A stretch of 64,000 nt of DNA from Anomaloglossus baeobatrachus. Lineage: Eukaryota; Chordata; Amphibia; Anura; Aromobatidae. The stretch's first letter is position 1. Each line of letters begins with the position of its first letter. The notes beneath the pieces are model-generated. The model made no database searches. It saw only the letters and a program-made list of their open reading frames with translations, and had not been told where the DNA came from. The position numbers and the translations under genes were made by a program. Location of the stretch: positions 109,042,744 to 109,106,743 of the forward strand of contig NC_134357.1 in the NCBI RefSeq assembly GCF_048569485.1, written 5' to 3'. Shown in pieces: positions 31,837 through 44,485 of this stretch.

Positions 31837-34144
31837 CAGTTAGGTCCAGAAATATTTGGACAGTGACTGAATCTTTGTGATTTGGCCTGTACACGCCTCT
31901 ATTTTTTATTTAAACTTAAACAACTGAGATGCAATTGAATTGTAGACTTTCAGGTTTCATTAAAAAGGTTGAACAATCATATCCTGTGAAACATTTAGGA
32001 ATTGCAGCCATTTTTCTACAAAGCCTCCTCATCTCTGAGGCTCAAAAGTATTTGGAAAAATGTACTTTACCATACATAAAATGTTCATTTTTAATAGTTT
32101 GCAGAGAATCCTTTGCAGGCAATGACTGCCTGAAGTCTGGAAGCCATGGACGTCACTAAATGCTGGGAATACTCCTTTGTGATGCTTTGCCAACCTTTAC
32201 TGTAGTTGCTTGCGATGGCGGCAGAGAGGTGAGATCATCCTGTGATGCTGCGTATTCATTAGCATGCTAGCACACCCACAGGAGCCCACAGGGGTGTACT
32301 AACATGCTAATGGAGCCAACTGGCAAGGAAACTAATGCCCAGGGGACTAGTCCCCTCGCTCATTAGCATACAGTAAAAGATCTTCAGAAATACTTTTTCT
32401 AAAGATCTCTTTATCTATGCTAGTGTATACAGGGACAGTTAGGCAGGTATTAGAAATATACACCCAGAACTGCTCGTGGTTCTGGGTGCATATTGCATCT
32501 GACAGGTTCCCTTTAAATCTGAGCAGAACTTAAAGCCCTGTACAATTCAGAATTCATCCTTCTGCTTCTGTCTTCAGTCACATCATCAATAAACCCTAGT
32601 GACTCAGTGTCATTGTAAGCCATGATTGTTCGGCCATCACACTGCCTCCACCATGTTTTACAGAAGATGTGATGTACTTTGGATCATGAGCCATTCCAAG
32701 CCTTCTCAATACTTTTTTCTTCTCATCATTCTGTTACAGGTTGATTTTAGTTTCATCTGTCCAAAGAATGCTTTACCAGAACTCTGCGGCTTCTTTATAT
32801 TTTTTTTTTTGGCAAAGTTTAATCTGGCTTGTCTATTTTTAAGGCTGATTAATGGTTTGTATCTTGTGATGCACCCTTTGTAGTTGCTCTCATGAAGTCT
32901 TCTCGTTTTGGTAGACTTAGGCACTGAAACCCCTACTGTCCTTGCTGGAGAGTGTTCTTCACTTGGGTGGATGTTGATAAGTGGTTTTTCTTCACCATGG
33001 AAAGGATTCTGCAATCAGCCATCACTGTTGTCTTTTGTGGATATCCAGGCTTTTTTGCATTCCCAAGCTCACCATTGTGCTCTTTTTTTTTCTTTTTTTT
33101 CAGAATGTACCAAGTTATTGATTTAGTCACTCCAAACATTTCTGCTATCTCTGATTAATTTTTTTTTTTTTTTAGCCAAATGATGGTGTTTCCCTTCCAT
33201 TGAGGAATCTTTTGATAGCATGTTGTGGGTTCACATGAACAGCTTCTAAATGCAAATGCCACATGTCATGATCCAGGACCGGGATTCTCCACTCCAGAGT
33301 TTCCCAGAACCGGCCTGGTCATGTCAAGGGTTAACTCCCATCAGCCTCGTTCTGGTTTCAGGAGACACTATATCTGGTCTCTGCAATTGCATCCTGGCGC
33401 TGGTTATAGTTTTGCTCTGCAGCCTGTGACTGACTCTGGTGAGAATTCCTGTTTGATCTGCCTCCCTGCTACTGTGTCCTGACCTGCACCCTTCCCCGTT
33501 GGTCTGCCTGTCCCAGTCCCTGACTTCCCACTCCTGTCTGTTGTTTGTGTTTCCCCTTGCATTCCTGATCTCCCGGCTTCCGACTTGGTTCTGTTTTCTA
33601 ACTTGATTTTGATACTCCCCTTGCAGTGAATTGACTTCTCTGGCTAGACCCTGACTGTTTGACTACTCTATTGCCCTCTGGTGGTTCGCCTGTTAACTGC
33701 CTGCTGAAGTTACTCTGTTGTACTTCAGCTGCCTTTCTGTTACAGTGTGATTTTGTGTCTCCTTCACTAATCTGCTGCCGCCTAGTGGGGAATACGCTGT
33801 ACTACGTCCTACCAACCCTTTGTACAGCGTGACACCACATCTAGAATCAAGTTCAGACCTTTTACCTGCTTAATTGATGATGGATTGTTGAGCGACTAGG
33901 CCATGCAGCCCATTAAAGAGCTTTTGAGATAACTGTCCAATTACTTTTGGTCCCTTGAAAAAGAGACAGCTACGTGTTAAAGAGCTGTAATGCCTAAACC
34001 CTTACTCCAGTTAGGATGTGGATACCCTCAAATAAAACCTGAGGGTCTGCACTTTACTTACATTATCTTTAATACAGTATATTTTGGTAGATGGCTAAAA
34101 TGGCAAAAGTTGTGTCACTGTCCAAATATTTCTGGACCTAACTG
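31837..34144 (-). mobile_element. Old Tc1-like transposon with nested insertions
   Basis: The ends are inverted copies of CAGTTAGGTCCAGAAATATT, each flanked by TA (31835-31836 and 34145-34146). This is the same family as the Tc1 at 55631-57284. Minus-strand transposase pieces remain, such as LKNRQARLNFAKKK and VGVSVPKSTKTRRLHESNYKG near 32820-32960. A segment at about 32190-32520 replaces roughly 300 bp of transposase and ends in an inverted pair (cacccagaactgc / ctgggtgcatattgc). A solo LTR lies at 33264-33834. Confidence 0.82.
33264..33834 (+). mobile_element. Solo LTR, 571 bp, TSD CCACA
   Basis: It starts TGTCATGATCCAGGACCGG and ends CAGCGTGACA. The 5-bp duplication CCACA lies at 33259-33263 and 33835-33839, and removing the LTR restores the Tc1 sequence (aaatgccacatctag). 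It belongs to a different family from the 4-bp-TSD LTRs. Confidence 0.88.
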
Positions 34145-34146
34145 TA

Positions 34147-34758
34147 TATAATAACAGGACTATTGTATTTATGTAAACATAATCATATCAGGCGTATAAT
34201 CATACTGTAGCTGTTATATTATATAACCAGTCATATTCTTTATGTCCAAAGAGAATATATGTATACAGCATGTCTTAGTTAAAAACATTGATTAGGAATG
34301 AAAAAAGCAGACTTCTCTTTCATTATTTTTAATAAATGTGTTTGCTAGTATCCCTGTTTGGAAGATTTTCTGTTATAAATAGTAACAGTTAAAGGGGTTG
34401 TTTATGGATCGTTTTTACTTGCATTTTTTCTTATTCATTTGAATGGATTTTAAAAATATCATCTACTATGCAGGTGCTATAAAACAATATTTTTATTTCA
34501 TCCAAAAAAATGTAGAAAATGCAACATGTGGACAAGCCCTTCGACTGCTAGAGATAGCCGAGTACAAAGCCTATCACCGATACTTCCAAAGGAGCAGTTA
34601 TGCTCAAACTTAATCTTTCTTCAGAGATTGCGCTATAGATCTCAGTTCTCTGAATCACTGGGGAGACTATTCGTTGGGGATGGGGTATAATATCATATTC
34701 AGTGCAACCCATTTAACAAATAAAAAAGCAGAACTTCATAATTGTATGGTGTATCTTT
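34147..34758. other. Unassigned AT-rich sequence
   Basis: No gene found. gttaaaggggttgtttatgg near 34388 resembles the end of a TTAA-type frog repeat without a visible partner. Confidence 0.45.
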
Positions 34759-34761
34759 TTA

Positions 34762-37363
34762 AAGCCCGCTTTACACGCTTCAATATACCTCACAATCCGT
34801 CGTCGGGGTCAAGTTGTAAGTGACGCACATCCGGCATCGTTCGTGACGTATTTGCGTGTGACACCTATGTGCGATCAAGATTGAACGCAAATACGGTGAT
34901 CGCATACACGTCGTTTATTCCTCATACATTGGACGTTTTGTTGCACGAACCTAGTCAATTGAAACGTGTGACATCCTTCATACGATTTTGATGTCTGAGG
35001 CTATGTGCGCAGGTGTGCGCTCTGCAGGTCCGCTTCAGAGCACAGCTGAAAAGCTGCGTTCTGAAGCACCTCACAATGTCTGTCATTCACTAATCTCTGT
35101 CAGTCGGTCACTATCTCTGTCCCTCTCTCTCTGTCCATGTCAGTCTATCCCTCTTACCCCCTCTCTCATACTCACCGTTCCCCGATCCCCAGCGCGGCGC
35201 TGCACGGCATTCACACTGCTCCGGCGGCTTTTACTATTTTGAAAAAGCCGGCCGCTCATTAAACAATCTCGTATTCCCTGCTTTCCCCGCCCACCGGCGC
35301 CTATGATTGGTTGCAGTGAGACACACCCCCACGCTGAGTGACAGGTGTCTCACTGCACCCAATCACAGCAGCCGGTGGGCGTGTCTATACTGTGCAGTGA
35401 AATAAATAATTAAATAATTTAAAAAAACGGCGTGCGGTCCCCCCAATTTTAAAACCAGCCAGATAAAGCCATACGGCTGAAGGCTGGTATTCTCAGGATG
35501 GGGAGCTCCACGTTATGGGGAGCCCCCCAGCCTAACAATATCAGCCAGCAGCCGCCCAGAATTGCCGCATACATTAGATGCAACAGTTCTGGGACTGTAC
35601 CCAGCTCTTCCCGATTTGCCCTGGTGCGTTGGCAAATCGGGGTAATAAGGAGTTAATGGCAGCCCATAGCTGCCAATAACTCCTAGATTAATCATGTCAG
35701 GCGTCTCCCCGAGATACCTTCCATGATTAATCTGTAAGTGACAGTAAATAAACACACACACCTGAAAAAATCATTTATTAGAAATAAAAAACACAAACAT
35801 ATACCCTGGTTCACCACTTTAATAAGCTCGAAAAACCCCTCCATGTCCGGCGTAATCCAGGATGGTCCAGCGTCGCTTCCAGCTCTGCTGCATGGAGCTG
35901 ACCGCAGCTGCAGAAAACACCGCCGCTCCTGTCACCTCCACACAGCAACTGAGGTGAGTAGCGCGATCAGCTGTGCTGTCACTGAGGTTACCCGCGGCCA
36001 CCGCTGTATCCAGTGACAGCGGGTAACCTCAGTGACAGCTCAGCTGATCGAGCTACTCACCTCAGTTGCTGCGTGGAGCTGAAAGGAGCAGCGGTGTATT
36101 CTGCAGCTCCGGTCACCTCCATGCAGCAGAGCTGGAAGCGACGCTGGACCATCCTGGATTACGCCAGACATAGAGGGCTTTTTCGAGCTTATTAAAGTGG
36201 TGAACGAGGGTATATGTTTGTATTTTTTTATTTCTAATAAAGGATTTTTTCGGGTGTGTGTGTTTATTTACTGTCACTTACAGATTAATCATGGAATGTA
36301 TCTCGAGGAGACGCCTGACTTGATTAATATAGGATTTAGTGGCAGCTATGGGCTGCCAATAACTCCTTATTACCCCGATTTGCCAACGCACCAGGGCAAA
36401 TCGGGAGGAGCTGGGTACAGTCCCAGAACTGTCACATCTAATGTATGTGGCAATTCTGGGCGGCTGCTGGCTGATATTGTTAGGCTGGGGGGCTCCCCAT
36501 AACGTGGAGCTCCCCATCCTGAGAATACCAGCCTTCAGCCGTATGGCTTTATCTGGCTGGTTTTAAAATTGGGGGGACCGCACGCCGTTTTTTTTTAATT
36601 ATTTAATTATTTATTTCACTGCACAGTATACACACGCCCACCGGCTGCTGTGATTGGGTGCAGTGAGAAACCTGTCACTCAGCGTGGGGGTGTGTCTCAC
36701 TGCAACCAATCATAGGCTCCGGTGGGCGGGGAAAGCAGGGAATACGAGATTGTTTAATGAGCGGCCGGCTTTTTCAAAATAGTAAAAGCCGCCGGAGCAG
36801 TGTGAATGCCGTGCAGCGCCGCGCCGGTGATCAGGGATCGGTGAGTATATGAGAGAGGGCTGCTCAATTCAGTTACTCAGAAGTTTACCAGTCACCGGTG
36901 AGTCCTTCACGGGTGACCGCTAATCAGGACGCGACACAGACAGAGCCGCAGCATGACAATGAAGTCGGGTGAAGTTAACCCGAGTTCATTCTGATTGTGC
37001 GGCTCTGTCTGTGTCTGCTGTCATCTGCCATTCAGCTCTGCTACATGGCTGTCTGTGTGTGCTGTTAGCGGCCATGTAGCAGAGCTGAATAGCAGATGAC
37101 ATAGGAAAAACGCATCCCTACACATTACACACGCTTGGCAAGTCAATAAATAAAAAAAAAAAAAAGGGCGCCAAATGCATACGTCACAGAACACATGATC
37201 TAAAGGATCGCACACAAAATTGATCAATTTAACATAGGCTACTAATGCACGTGTGACAGCAAATGAACGACCTACGTGCTATCTCATTAAATCACATATG
37301 CGACCTGGGCGTGTCACATCGCATACGAGATCGCACACCTAATTGTAAGATGTAAAGCTGGCT
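34762..37363. mobile_element. Long fold-back element with Harbinger-like ends, TSD TTA
   Basis: Outer inverted ends aaagcccgctttacac and, reversed, agccagctttacatc, each next to TTA (34759-34761 and 37364-37366). The core is one very large inverted repeat (35160-36865). A sub-block near 34996 copies the ggctatgtgcgcac end of the neighbouring MITE. No transposase is visible. Confidence 0.65.
35160..36865. repeat. Inverted repeat with arms of about 850 bp
   Basis: The left arm runs from about 35160 to 36000 and the right arm from about 36010 to 36865, meeting near 36005 around cagtgacagcgggtaacctc. Matching landmarks include ttaaacaatctcgtattccc with its reverse near 36740, ggggagctccacgttatggg with its reverse near 36495, and the gcgacgctggaccatcctgg block near 36138. 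Divergence between arms looks low, on the order of several percent by eye. Open frames repeat in mirror image and are not genes. Confidence 0.92.
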
Positions 37364-37366
37364 TTA

Positions 37367-38185
37367 GGCTATGTGCGCACGATGCGTATTTGCATGCAGT
37401 TACGCTGCGATCTGCACCGCAGCGTAACTGCATGCGTCCTGCGTCCCCAGGATAATCTATGAAGATTATGCAGGAGACGTGCGCACGTGGCGTATTAGAG
37501 TGCAGCGCTTCGGCTGCTGCCCGAAGTGCGCGTTCTAAGAAGTGACATGTCACTTCTTTCCTGTGCTCTGCATGCAGCCCCTGCTCTGTTTATGGGAGGG
37601 GCTGCACTCAGAGCGCATGAAATCAGCTTTTTTTTTTCTATCACGGACTCTTTCTGCAGCAATTTGAAGAAAAAACAAAAAAACTAGCACTAAATGTACA
37701 CTACAGCACCAAAAATTCCAACTGTACTTACTATAAATTTGAGATTTTTGGCAAAAAATTGCAATTTCTTGAGCCACCCTGCCACTCCACGGCAAATCTC
37801 ATTTGGGGCAGTCCTAACATTAAAATATTTTTATAAAATGTGCCATACGGCCTCACACATGAATAGTAGAACTGCTCTTAGCAGCACTCACCTGGTCCAT
37901 TTCAATTCCGCACCCATGACTGAGTCATGGCTGTGGGCGGGACAGGTCCAAGCAAATGCTGCATGAAGTAAATAGCCTGTGGACAGGGCCTGATGACTGA
38001 ATTTGAACAGTCACCAATTGCCAAAAATCTCAACATTTTTATAATAAGTACAGTTTGGAATTTTTAGTGCTGAAATGCACATCTAGTGCTAGCTTTTTGT
38101 TTTTTCAGCAATTTGAAGAGCACGTGTGCTGTTCAAATCGCTGCAGAAATTTCTGCAGGGACAAACACTACGTGCGCACATAGCC
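37367..38185. mobile_element. MITE with GGCTATGTGCGCACG ends
   Basis: Perfect inverted ends GGCTATGTGCGCACG, flanked by TA on both sides. A second MITE with inverted ends around agcactaaatgtac (about 37686-38092) is nested in it. That inner repeat includes gagatttttggcaaaaaatt, which recurs at 58828-58990. Confidence 0.82.
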
Positions 38186-38189
38186 TAAA

Positions 38190-38520
38190 GGCTTTTTATC
38201 ACTTTAAGAAAAGTAGTCCAAAAAAGCTTATATACTTGTAATGAGAAGAGCATGTACTCATCCTCCCTGGGTCCAGCTCCTCTTTATTTTGGCTGTAGCA
38301 GTAATGTCACATCAACAGTGCACATCAGCACTGCAGCCAATCACGTAGCTCAGCGTCTCTGCCAATGTAGTGGACCCGAGATGCTGAGCTCAGTGATTGT
38401 CTGCAGTGGTGTTATGCACTGCCAACTTGATATCACTGCTGCAGCCAAAACATAGGGACCCAACCAGAGGCAGAGAGCTGAATTTGGGGAGGGTGAGTAT
38501 CTACACACATGTACAGTATA
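38190..38520. other. Unassigned sequence
   Basis: No gene found. It is a GC-mixed stretch of repeat-like appearance (gtccagctcctctttatttt) without recognisable ends; similar wording recurs near 59180. Confidence 0.4.
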
Positions 38521-39141
38521 TTAAAGAGAAGCTGTCGCCAGGATTTAGGACTAAAAGTAGAGCCATGGTCATAAGGATGTGGTGATACTGGTTAAATGGA
38601 TGAAGGAATGTGATCTGTGGTTGTTGAGTAATCATCCTGTAATGTTTTCTATGCATCGTGTAGGGTCTTCTTCTCCGCCCCTCCTCCTGCCTCCTCTGTT
38701 TCTTTTACAGGTCACTGATTGTTTAATTACCTGCCTCTTTTTTAAATTCCGCGCCACCACCATCACTGCGGTGGACGGTGAGTGTGTAGTGTAATTCTGC
38801 AACTGATCTTCAATAAAATGGCACCGGACGTGGCGCATGCACAAATCAAGACTTTGGCTTAACAAAGAAGTCATTGTGCTGAAATCTCAATCTGCACCTG
38901 CGCAAACTCCAGCGCCATTTTATTGAAGATCTTCAGACCGGCTGCAGAATCACACTATGCATTCACCGCCCACCGCAATGATGAGCACAAAATATAAACT
39001 AGGAGGCAGGTGTGACGACATGGACTTTGTCAGTGCCTAGCAAGGGTTAAAGTTTCTTAACATTCAGCCGGATATGAACATATTTTGTATATAAATGGGG
39101 GATAAGCCCTCATTGTTTCGTTTCACTGAGTCTAGTGTTAA

Positions 39142-39560
39142 GGCCCCTTTACACACTGTAACATCGCTAGTGATGTGTAACGTCACCGGTTTTGTGACGT
39201 AATAGCGACCTCCCCAGCGACATTGCAGTGTTTGAAACGCATCAGCAACCTGGTCCCTGCTGTGAGGTCACTGATCGTTACAAATTTTTCAGGACCATTT
39301 TTTGGTCCTTAGTTTTCCGCTGCGCAGCATGCATCAGTGTGTTTGACACCGTTACAACGACTTCGTTAGCGACTTCCCTTTCAAATAACTGCTTTGACAC
39401 ATCCCCAACGACCAGCGAGGTCGTTCTCCAGCTCCGTATCGCTGCTGCGTCGTTAGCCAGGTCTGCCTGTGTGACAGCTCACCAGAGACTTTCCAGCGAT
39501 CCCGGCCAGGTCGGGATTGCTGGTGGGATCGCTAGAAAGTCTCAGTGTGTGAAGGGGCCT
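39142..39560. mobile_element. MITE flanked by TTAA
   Basis: Inverted ends GGCCCCTTTACACAC and, reversed, AGGCCCCTTCACACAC, with TTAA at 39138-39141 and 39561-39564. The arms carry repeated agcgat and gtcgct blocks. Confidence 0.75.
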
Positions 39561-39713
39561 TTAAAGTTCTTGTTGACTCATGTAATTACCTTGGCCAGAG
39601 AGGATCAGATACCCAGAGATACCCAGACAAATCAATTGTGTGAACCTCCATTGTATTGTTGGATGCAATGTGGCTGGGCTGTCTCCCTTTTTACTGTCAG
39701 AGACCATTACTAA

Positions 39714-40682
39714 AGGTCCAGTCACACTAAGCAACTTACCAGCGATCCCAACAACGATAGGAATCGCTGGTAAGTTGCTAGGAGGTTGCTGGTGAGATGT
39801 CACACTGCGACGCTCCAGCGATCCCACCAGCAACCTGACCTGGCAGGGATCGCTGGAGCGTCGCTTCACGGGTTGCTGGTGAGCTCACCAGCAACCAGTG
39901 ACCAGCCCCCAGCGCCGCGTGGAAGATGCTGCGCTTGGTAACTAAGGTAAATATCGGGTAACCAACCCGATATTTACCTTGGTTACCAGCGCACGGAGCT
40001 ACACGTGCAGAGAGCAGGGAGCAGCGCACACTGAGCGCTGGCTCCCTGCTCTCCTAGTTACAGCACACATCGGGTTAATTACCCGATGTGTACTGCAGCT
40101 ACATGTGCACAGAGCAGGGAGCAGCGCACACTGCTTAGCGCTGGCTCCCTGCTCTCCTAGTTACAGGACACATCGGGTTAATTACCCGATGTGTGCTGCA
40201 GCTACATGTGCACAGAGCAGGGAGCAGCGCACAATGCTTAGCGCTGGCTCCTTGCTCTCCTAGCTACAGCACACATCGGGTTAATTAACCCGATGTGTCC
40301 TGCAGCTACATGTGCACAGAGCAGGAGCCGGCACTGACAGTGAGAGCGGCGGAGGCTGGTAACAAAGGTAAATATCGGGTAACCAAGGACAGGGCTTCTT
40401 GGTTACCCGATGTTTACTGTGGTTACCAGCCTCCGCAGAAGCCGGCTCCTGTTGCCTGCACATTTAGTTGTTGCTGTCTCGCTGTCACACACAGCGATCT
40501 GTGCTTCACAGCGGGACAGCAACAACTAAAAAATGGCCCAGGACATTCAGCAACAACCAACGACCTCACAGCAGGGGCCAGGTTGTTGCTGGATGTCACA
40601 CACAGCAACATCGCTAGCAACGTAACAAAAGTTGTTCGTTAGCAGCGATGTTGCTAGCGATGTTGCTTAGTGTGACGGGGGC
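39714..40682. mobile_element. MITE with an internal tandem repeat of about 102 bp
   Basis: Inverted ends aggtccagtcacactaagca and, reversed, gcccccgtcacactaagca; ctaa on the left and ttaa on the right suggest a TTAA target. Between about 40000 and 40310 a unit of roughly 102 bp (gctacatgtgcacagagcag, then acacatcgggttaattaccc) is repeated three times. Confidence 0.7.
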
Positions 40683-41642
40683 TTAAGAGGGATATTTTAT
40701 ATGCGGCTTGAGATCTAGCCAATAAGAGCCCAGTCTTATCACCCAATCATGAAGACCCCAATGGTCTGAATGGAGAGCTCAGGGGTAAAAGAAGGAAGAT
40801 TGTCTATTGCCCGGGTAGACTCTTGCTACATGCTACCAATCTAGGATCTGTGGATCCGATTGGCAAGCCATAGCTGAACCTAGATTATAACACTACATGG
40901 ACTTCAGAATCAAATGCAAGGATTCGGCTGAGATATCAAGGACTACCTAAGGAAGGAATCCAGCTTGGGACAATACAGTCACTGGATTACAGACTTTGTG
41001 GACCTCAGCCAGCTTCCTAAATCTGGCGTTATGCCATTCTCGGTGGGTGCCCGCCGAAAGCGGGGTGCTGCTAGCTTGGAGTAAGTAGCCCTGGAAGCTC
41101 TGAGGCATGGTCATTCTAAATCCCTGATGAGCCAGCGGAAGGGTGAGAAACTGTTGCCGGTTATATTCTGTGGTTTTGCTGGTTATGTGCCATATGCCGT
41201 TAATTGTTTGGGGATCCAATAAAGTCTTAATATTGTGATTCCCTCACCCTGTGTTGTCTGAGTAGTGTTCCGCCCACGGTTCAGGAGGACGGGCATTCAG
41301 TTGAGATGAGCCCTGGGTCATGCTGTCTTTCTAAAGGCGGCCAGGCCAGCGGACGAGAGCACCCACTGACCCCCGTGTCTCCACAGCAGGTAATTCAATT
41401 TTCAGTGATCTGTAAGAGAAACAGGGGAGGCATGTGGAGGGGCGGCGAAGAAGAAGACCCTACCCACAAGTCCTTCCCCGATGCATGAATGATGTCATTA
41501 GATGAAAACTTTACAGAATGATTACTCAACAATCAAGGATTGGATTCCTTCACTGCAGCTATTTATTTAATCAGCATCACAGCACCTTTATGGCCATAGC
41601 TTTACTTTATAGTGCTAAGTCCTACTGACAGGTTCTCTTTAA

Positions 41643-42116
41643 ACACAATGATACTACAGTTCGGGGATTGTGCGCACAGTAGTGATATCACACTACAGGA
41701 TAATAAACACATTGATATCAAAGTAGAGGAATGATAAACAGAGTATAAACATTAATTGCTTGTAAATACAAAAAGAAAGAAATCAGCATTTCTTAAACTG
41801 TTTTTATTCATTTCCAGTGAACATCTGATGTGGCATGCTTACACTGGCTTAGTCATAGTAGATATCATAGACCATCATACCATCGGGGAAGCCCTGACAC
41901 TTGCTGAGGGACTTTCTTTTTGCCATCTCCTTTCTTAGATGTGTAAACTACTCACACAGGAACCACAAAGATAGCAAAAATAGATTCACACTTACCGGTA
42001 GCAGTGACGAGATGCAACCTTGTTGCTTCCTGATGGTATCCTGTTCATTACTCTGTAGCGATCACCCATACTGTGTGCTAGCTGCAAGTGTAACATGTGC
42101 TTGTAGATCCTGGGTC
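41643..42116. other. Degenerate satellite-like and unassigned sequence
   Basis: The first 110 bases (cacaatgatactacag, cacattgatatcaaagtag) look like decayed units of the minisatellite at 48.4-55.1 kb. The rest shows nothing recognisable. Confidence 0.4.
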
Positions 42117-42120
42117 TTAA

Positions 42121-42607
42121 AGGGAACCTGTTATGTCCTCATATACTATTAACCTGCATATATGGAGTTAATTTTCAGGTTAATAACATTACAACGTTGT
42201 GCAGCCGCGGTACTGAAAGAGCGGCTACCGGGAGGAAATTAACTTATTCCTCCCAGCAGCCTCTGGATTTCAGTCCAGGAGGCACAGCTTTAGTCAGTGC
42301 TCAGTACTGTTTAACATGCTTCGGCACTGACTGACAGCCAGCTCTCTAGCATATCAGTGTAGAGACAGCTGTCAGCCAATTTACCAGGGTCTCCTTACAG
42401 CTGCTGCTCACTGTGTACTGGGCAGTGCCTGAGAACTCTCTGGCCAAGCCTCTATAACTGAAAACTGGAGGATGCCAGGAGGAATAAGTTAATTTCCTCT
42501 CTGTAGCTGCACTTTCAGTAAGGTGGCCACACAGATTTTGAAGGGTATTAACCTGTAGAGTAATCCTATATCCTCAGGCTAATAGCATTTGGTGACAGGT
42601 TCTCTTT
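42121..42607. mobile_element. TTAA-type MITE
   Basis: The left end ttaa|agggaacctgttatg is matched in reverse by ggtgacaggttctctttt on the right. The inner arms are complementary in patches (attaacctgcatatatgg, cctgtagagtaatcctat). The right TTAA has decayed to tttt. Confidence 0.65.
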
Positions 42608-43848
42608 TCTTGAAAATCTCTTGCAGCCTCCCCATGTACAGTGTGCCAGGCACCTGCTTTTGTGATAGGGGAATCTTTGGGTGTGATTTCTACATCTGCC
42701 CAAACTATAGTGGTCTCTGTTGTTAGATACTGTGTGCACATAATAGCGCAAAAGTGCAAAATATTAATTGAAGACTGTTAACGTTTCAGTGTGTCCCAGA
42801 CCTTGATTGCCATGGTCTTTGTCTTATGGTTCATAGCAGATACAGCTGATTGCCTCTGCAGTCATATCGCACTTCTTATGTGGTGGAGGCAGTAAGCCCC
42901 TGTATCTGCTATGATCCATAGGCTATAGGCTGTGATGAAGGTCTGAGACAGACCGAAAAGTTGTCCATCTTTCCATTTCTTTCCATATGCTGTGTTACCA
43001 ATAAATGTTTAAATTGTATGAGTGAGTGCCATAGTGTTTTGCACTATTGTTTGGAAGGACATCTACTACAGAGCACTACTGTCTTCTAGCTACGAGTGTT
43101 GACCAGAAGCTTTGGTTGAGTGACCTCTTGCCAGAATCCCCCATAAAATGCATTGTCTGATTAGCTGAATACATTTTTTCTCTTTAGTGGTAGGGGGCTA
43201 AGGGTAGAAGCCACTGCCAGACCTTTCTAGAAGCTTTTATCTCCTTAGATTTATCTATTGTATTTGCTGGATATCTATTACAATTCTGTTCTGAGTCCTC
43301 CCTATTTTATTCTTAATAAAATGTATGAATAAGTTTACAACTTGATGGTATCATTCCACTTTACATGGACATACTCTGAAACTGTCCAACCTGAGGCAAT
43401 TCTGTCCTATTGATAGACGTAGTGGTAACGCCCATTGTCAATTTGTATATTTCCAAGGAGGATAATGGAGGGACAGCACAATTTAGTAAAAGATTATGCA
43501 GCATTATTTCAGTGGGCATGTCAGATCCTTTTACACAAATTGGTGGTGATTTTTTCACGCATATACACAGTGTGATCACTGATACAGACAGTTATTGACA
43601 GCATGGGCAAAATGGGGAATTCAACCCAAAATTATGATATCACTAGTCCCATAACTCTTTTTAGCTAACTACAGAGCCCTCTACTCAGAGTAGACTGGAT
43701 CTCCTTGCTTTTTTTAGTAATTTAGGGAACTGTTACATTCTAAGCTGGTGATACATCCAAAACTTAAAATTTGGTATTACATAATTGACAGCGTTTATAT
43801 TGTCCTTTTTGGCAATAATTTTTTATGTTATGACTGGAGAAAATGAAT
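42608..43848. other. Fold-back remnant and unassigned sequence
   Basis: Between about 42760 and 43080 there are inverted blocks (catagcagatacagctg near 42834 and cctgtatctgctatgatc near 42898) and ggtctgagacagaccgaaaa, which recalls amphibian fold-back repeats. Beyond 43080 nothing was recognised. Confidence 0.4.
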
Positions 43849-44485
43849 AGGTTTTTGGGCAGCCTGGTGGTTAGAACTTGCCGCACTTGGGTTTTGGGTA
43901 GAGATGAGCGAACCCAAGGTTTGGTGTTCATACTAAACGCAGACTTTGCAAAAGACCCCCAGAATTCGGATGCTTGACGTATGCAAATCATTTGCGTGAG
44001 CATCACCGTGCTCGGGTACACTCGGTGCCCGGCCCTGTGAGAGCCGCTTGCACTGTTTGATTGGCTCGAACTGGGGGTAACATCAGCATAATCAGATGTA
44101 GTGTTCACCGAAAAAAAAAAAAATGGAAAAACCCTGCCCACCCGCTCCCGGAAGAGCGCTTTTATGGATGGCTGCGGGTGAGCGGACACCCAACTGCCCA
44201 ATTAGTGACTTAAATTGGGGTTCAAGTCCGGGTCCCAAACTGTACTGTATCCAAAGTCCAGCTGAACCCGCTAAACCGAACTTCCACGGATCTGCTCATT
44301 TCTAGTCTTGGGTTCCAATCGCACCAAGGACAAAATCTGAAAGGAGTTTGTATGTTCACCCTGTGCTTGCATAGACACCAACACTCTCTTCCCAAGCTCG
44401 TCCCCAAAAACACACCCATAAGCACTAAAGGGGACAGCAATGTTAATGTATGGTGCTATATAAGCAAAGCATAATAAATAATAAG
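43849..44485 (+). mobile_element. tRNA-derived SINE with an L2-like tail, split by a hAT MITE
   Basis: The head shows a degenerate A box (ctggtggttagaact) before the insertion and a B box (gggttccaatcgca) after it. The body has the conserved aaaatctgaaaggagtttgt and gtatgttcaccctgtg, and the tail gtgctatataagcaaagc is followed by ataataaataataa. It is a typical amphibian tRNA SINE sharing its 3' tail with L2-type LINEs. Old, diverged copy. Confidence 0.75.
43899..44304. mobile_element. hAT-type MITE inside the SINE
   Basis: Inverted ends TAGAGATGAGCGAACC and, reversed, TAGAAATGAGCAGATCC. The flanks gttttggg (43891-43898) and gtcttggg (44305-44312) match at 7 of 8 bases. It separates the two promoter boxes of the SINE. 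Confidence 0.82.

Larger units (their letters stand above)
38525..41638. mobile_element. TTAA-flanked (piggyBac-like) element with long inverted ends
   Basis: TTAA lies at 38521-38524 and 41639-41642. The terminal 200-250 bp are inverted copies: agagaagctgtcgccagg on the left, and on the right cctactgacaggttctct, with the inner block cctcctgcctcctctgtttc near 38686 mirrored near 41415. Two further MITEs lie inside (39142-39560 and 39714-40682). No transposase remnant was found. Confidence 0.7.

Noticed and set aside
35513-36502. Mirror-image frames (MCVFIYCHLQINHG...) on both strands
   Set aside because: They are the two arms of the large inverted repeat and have no protein similarity that I recognise.
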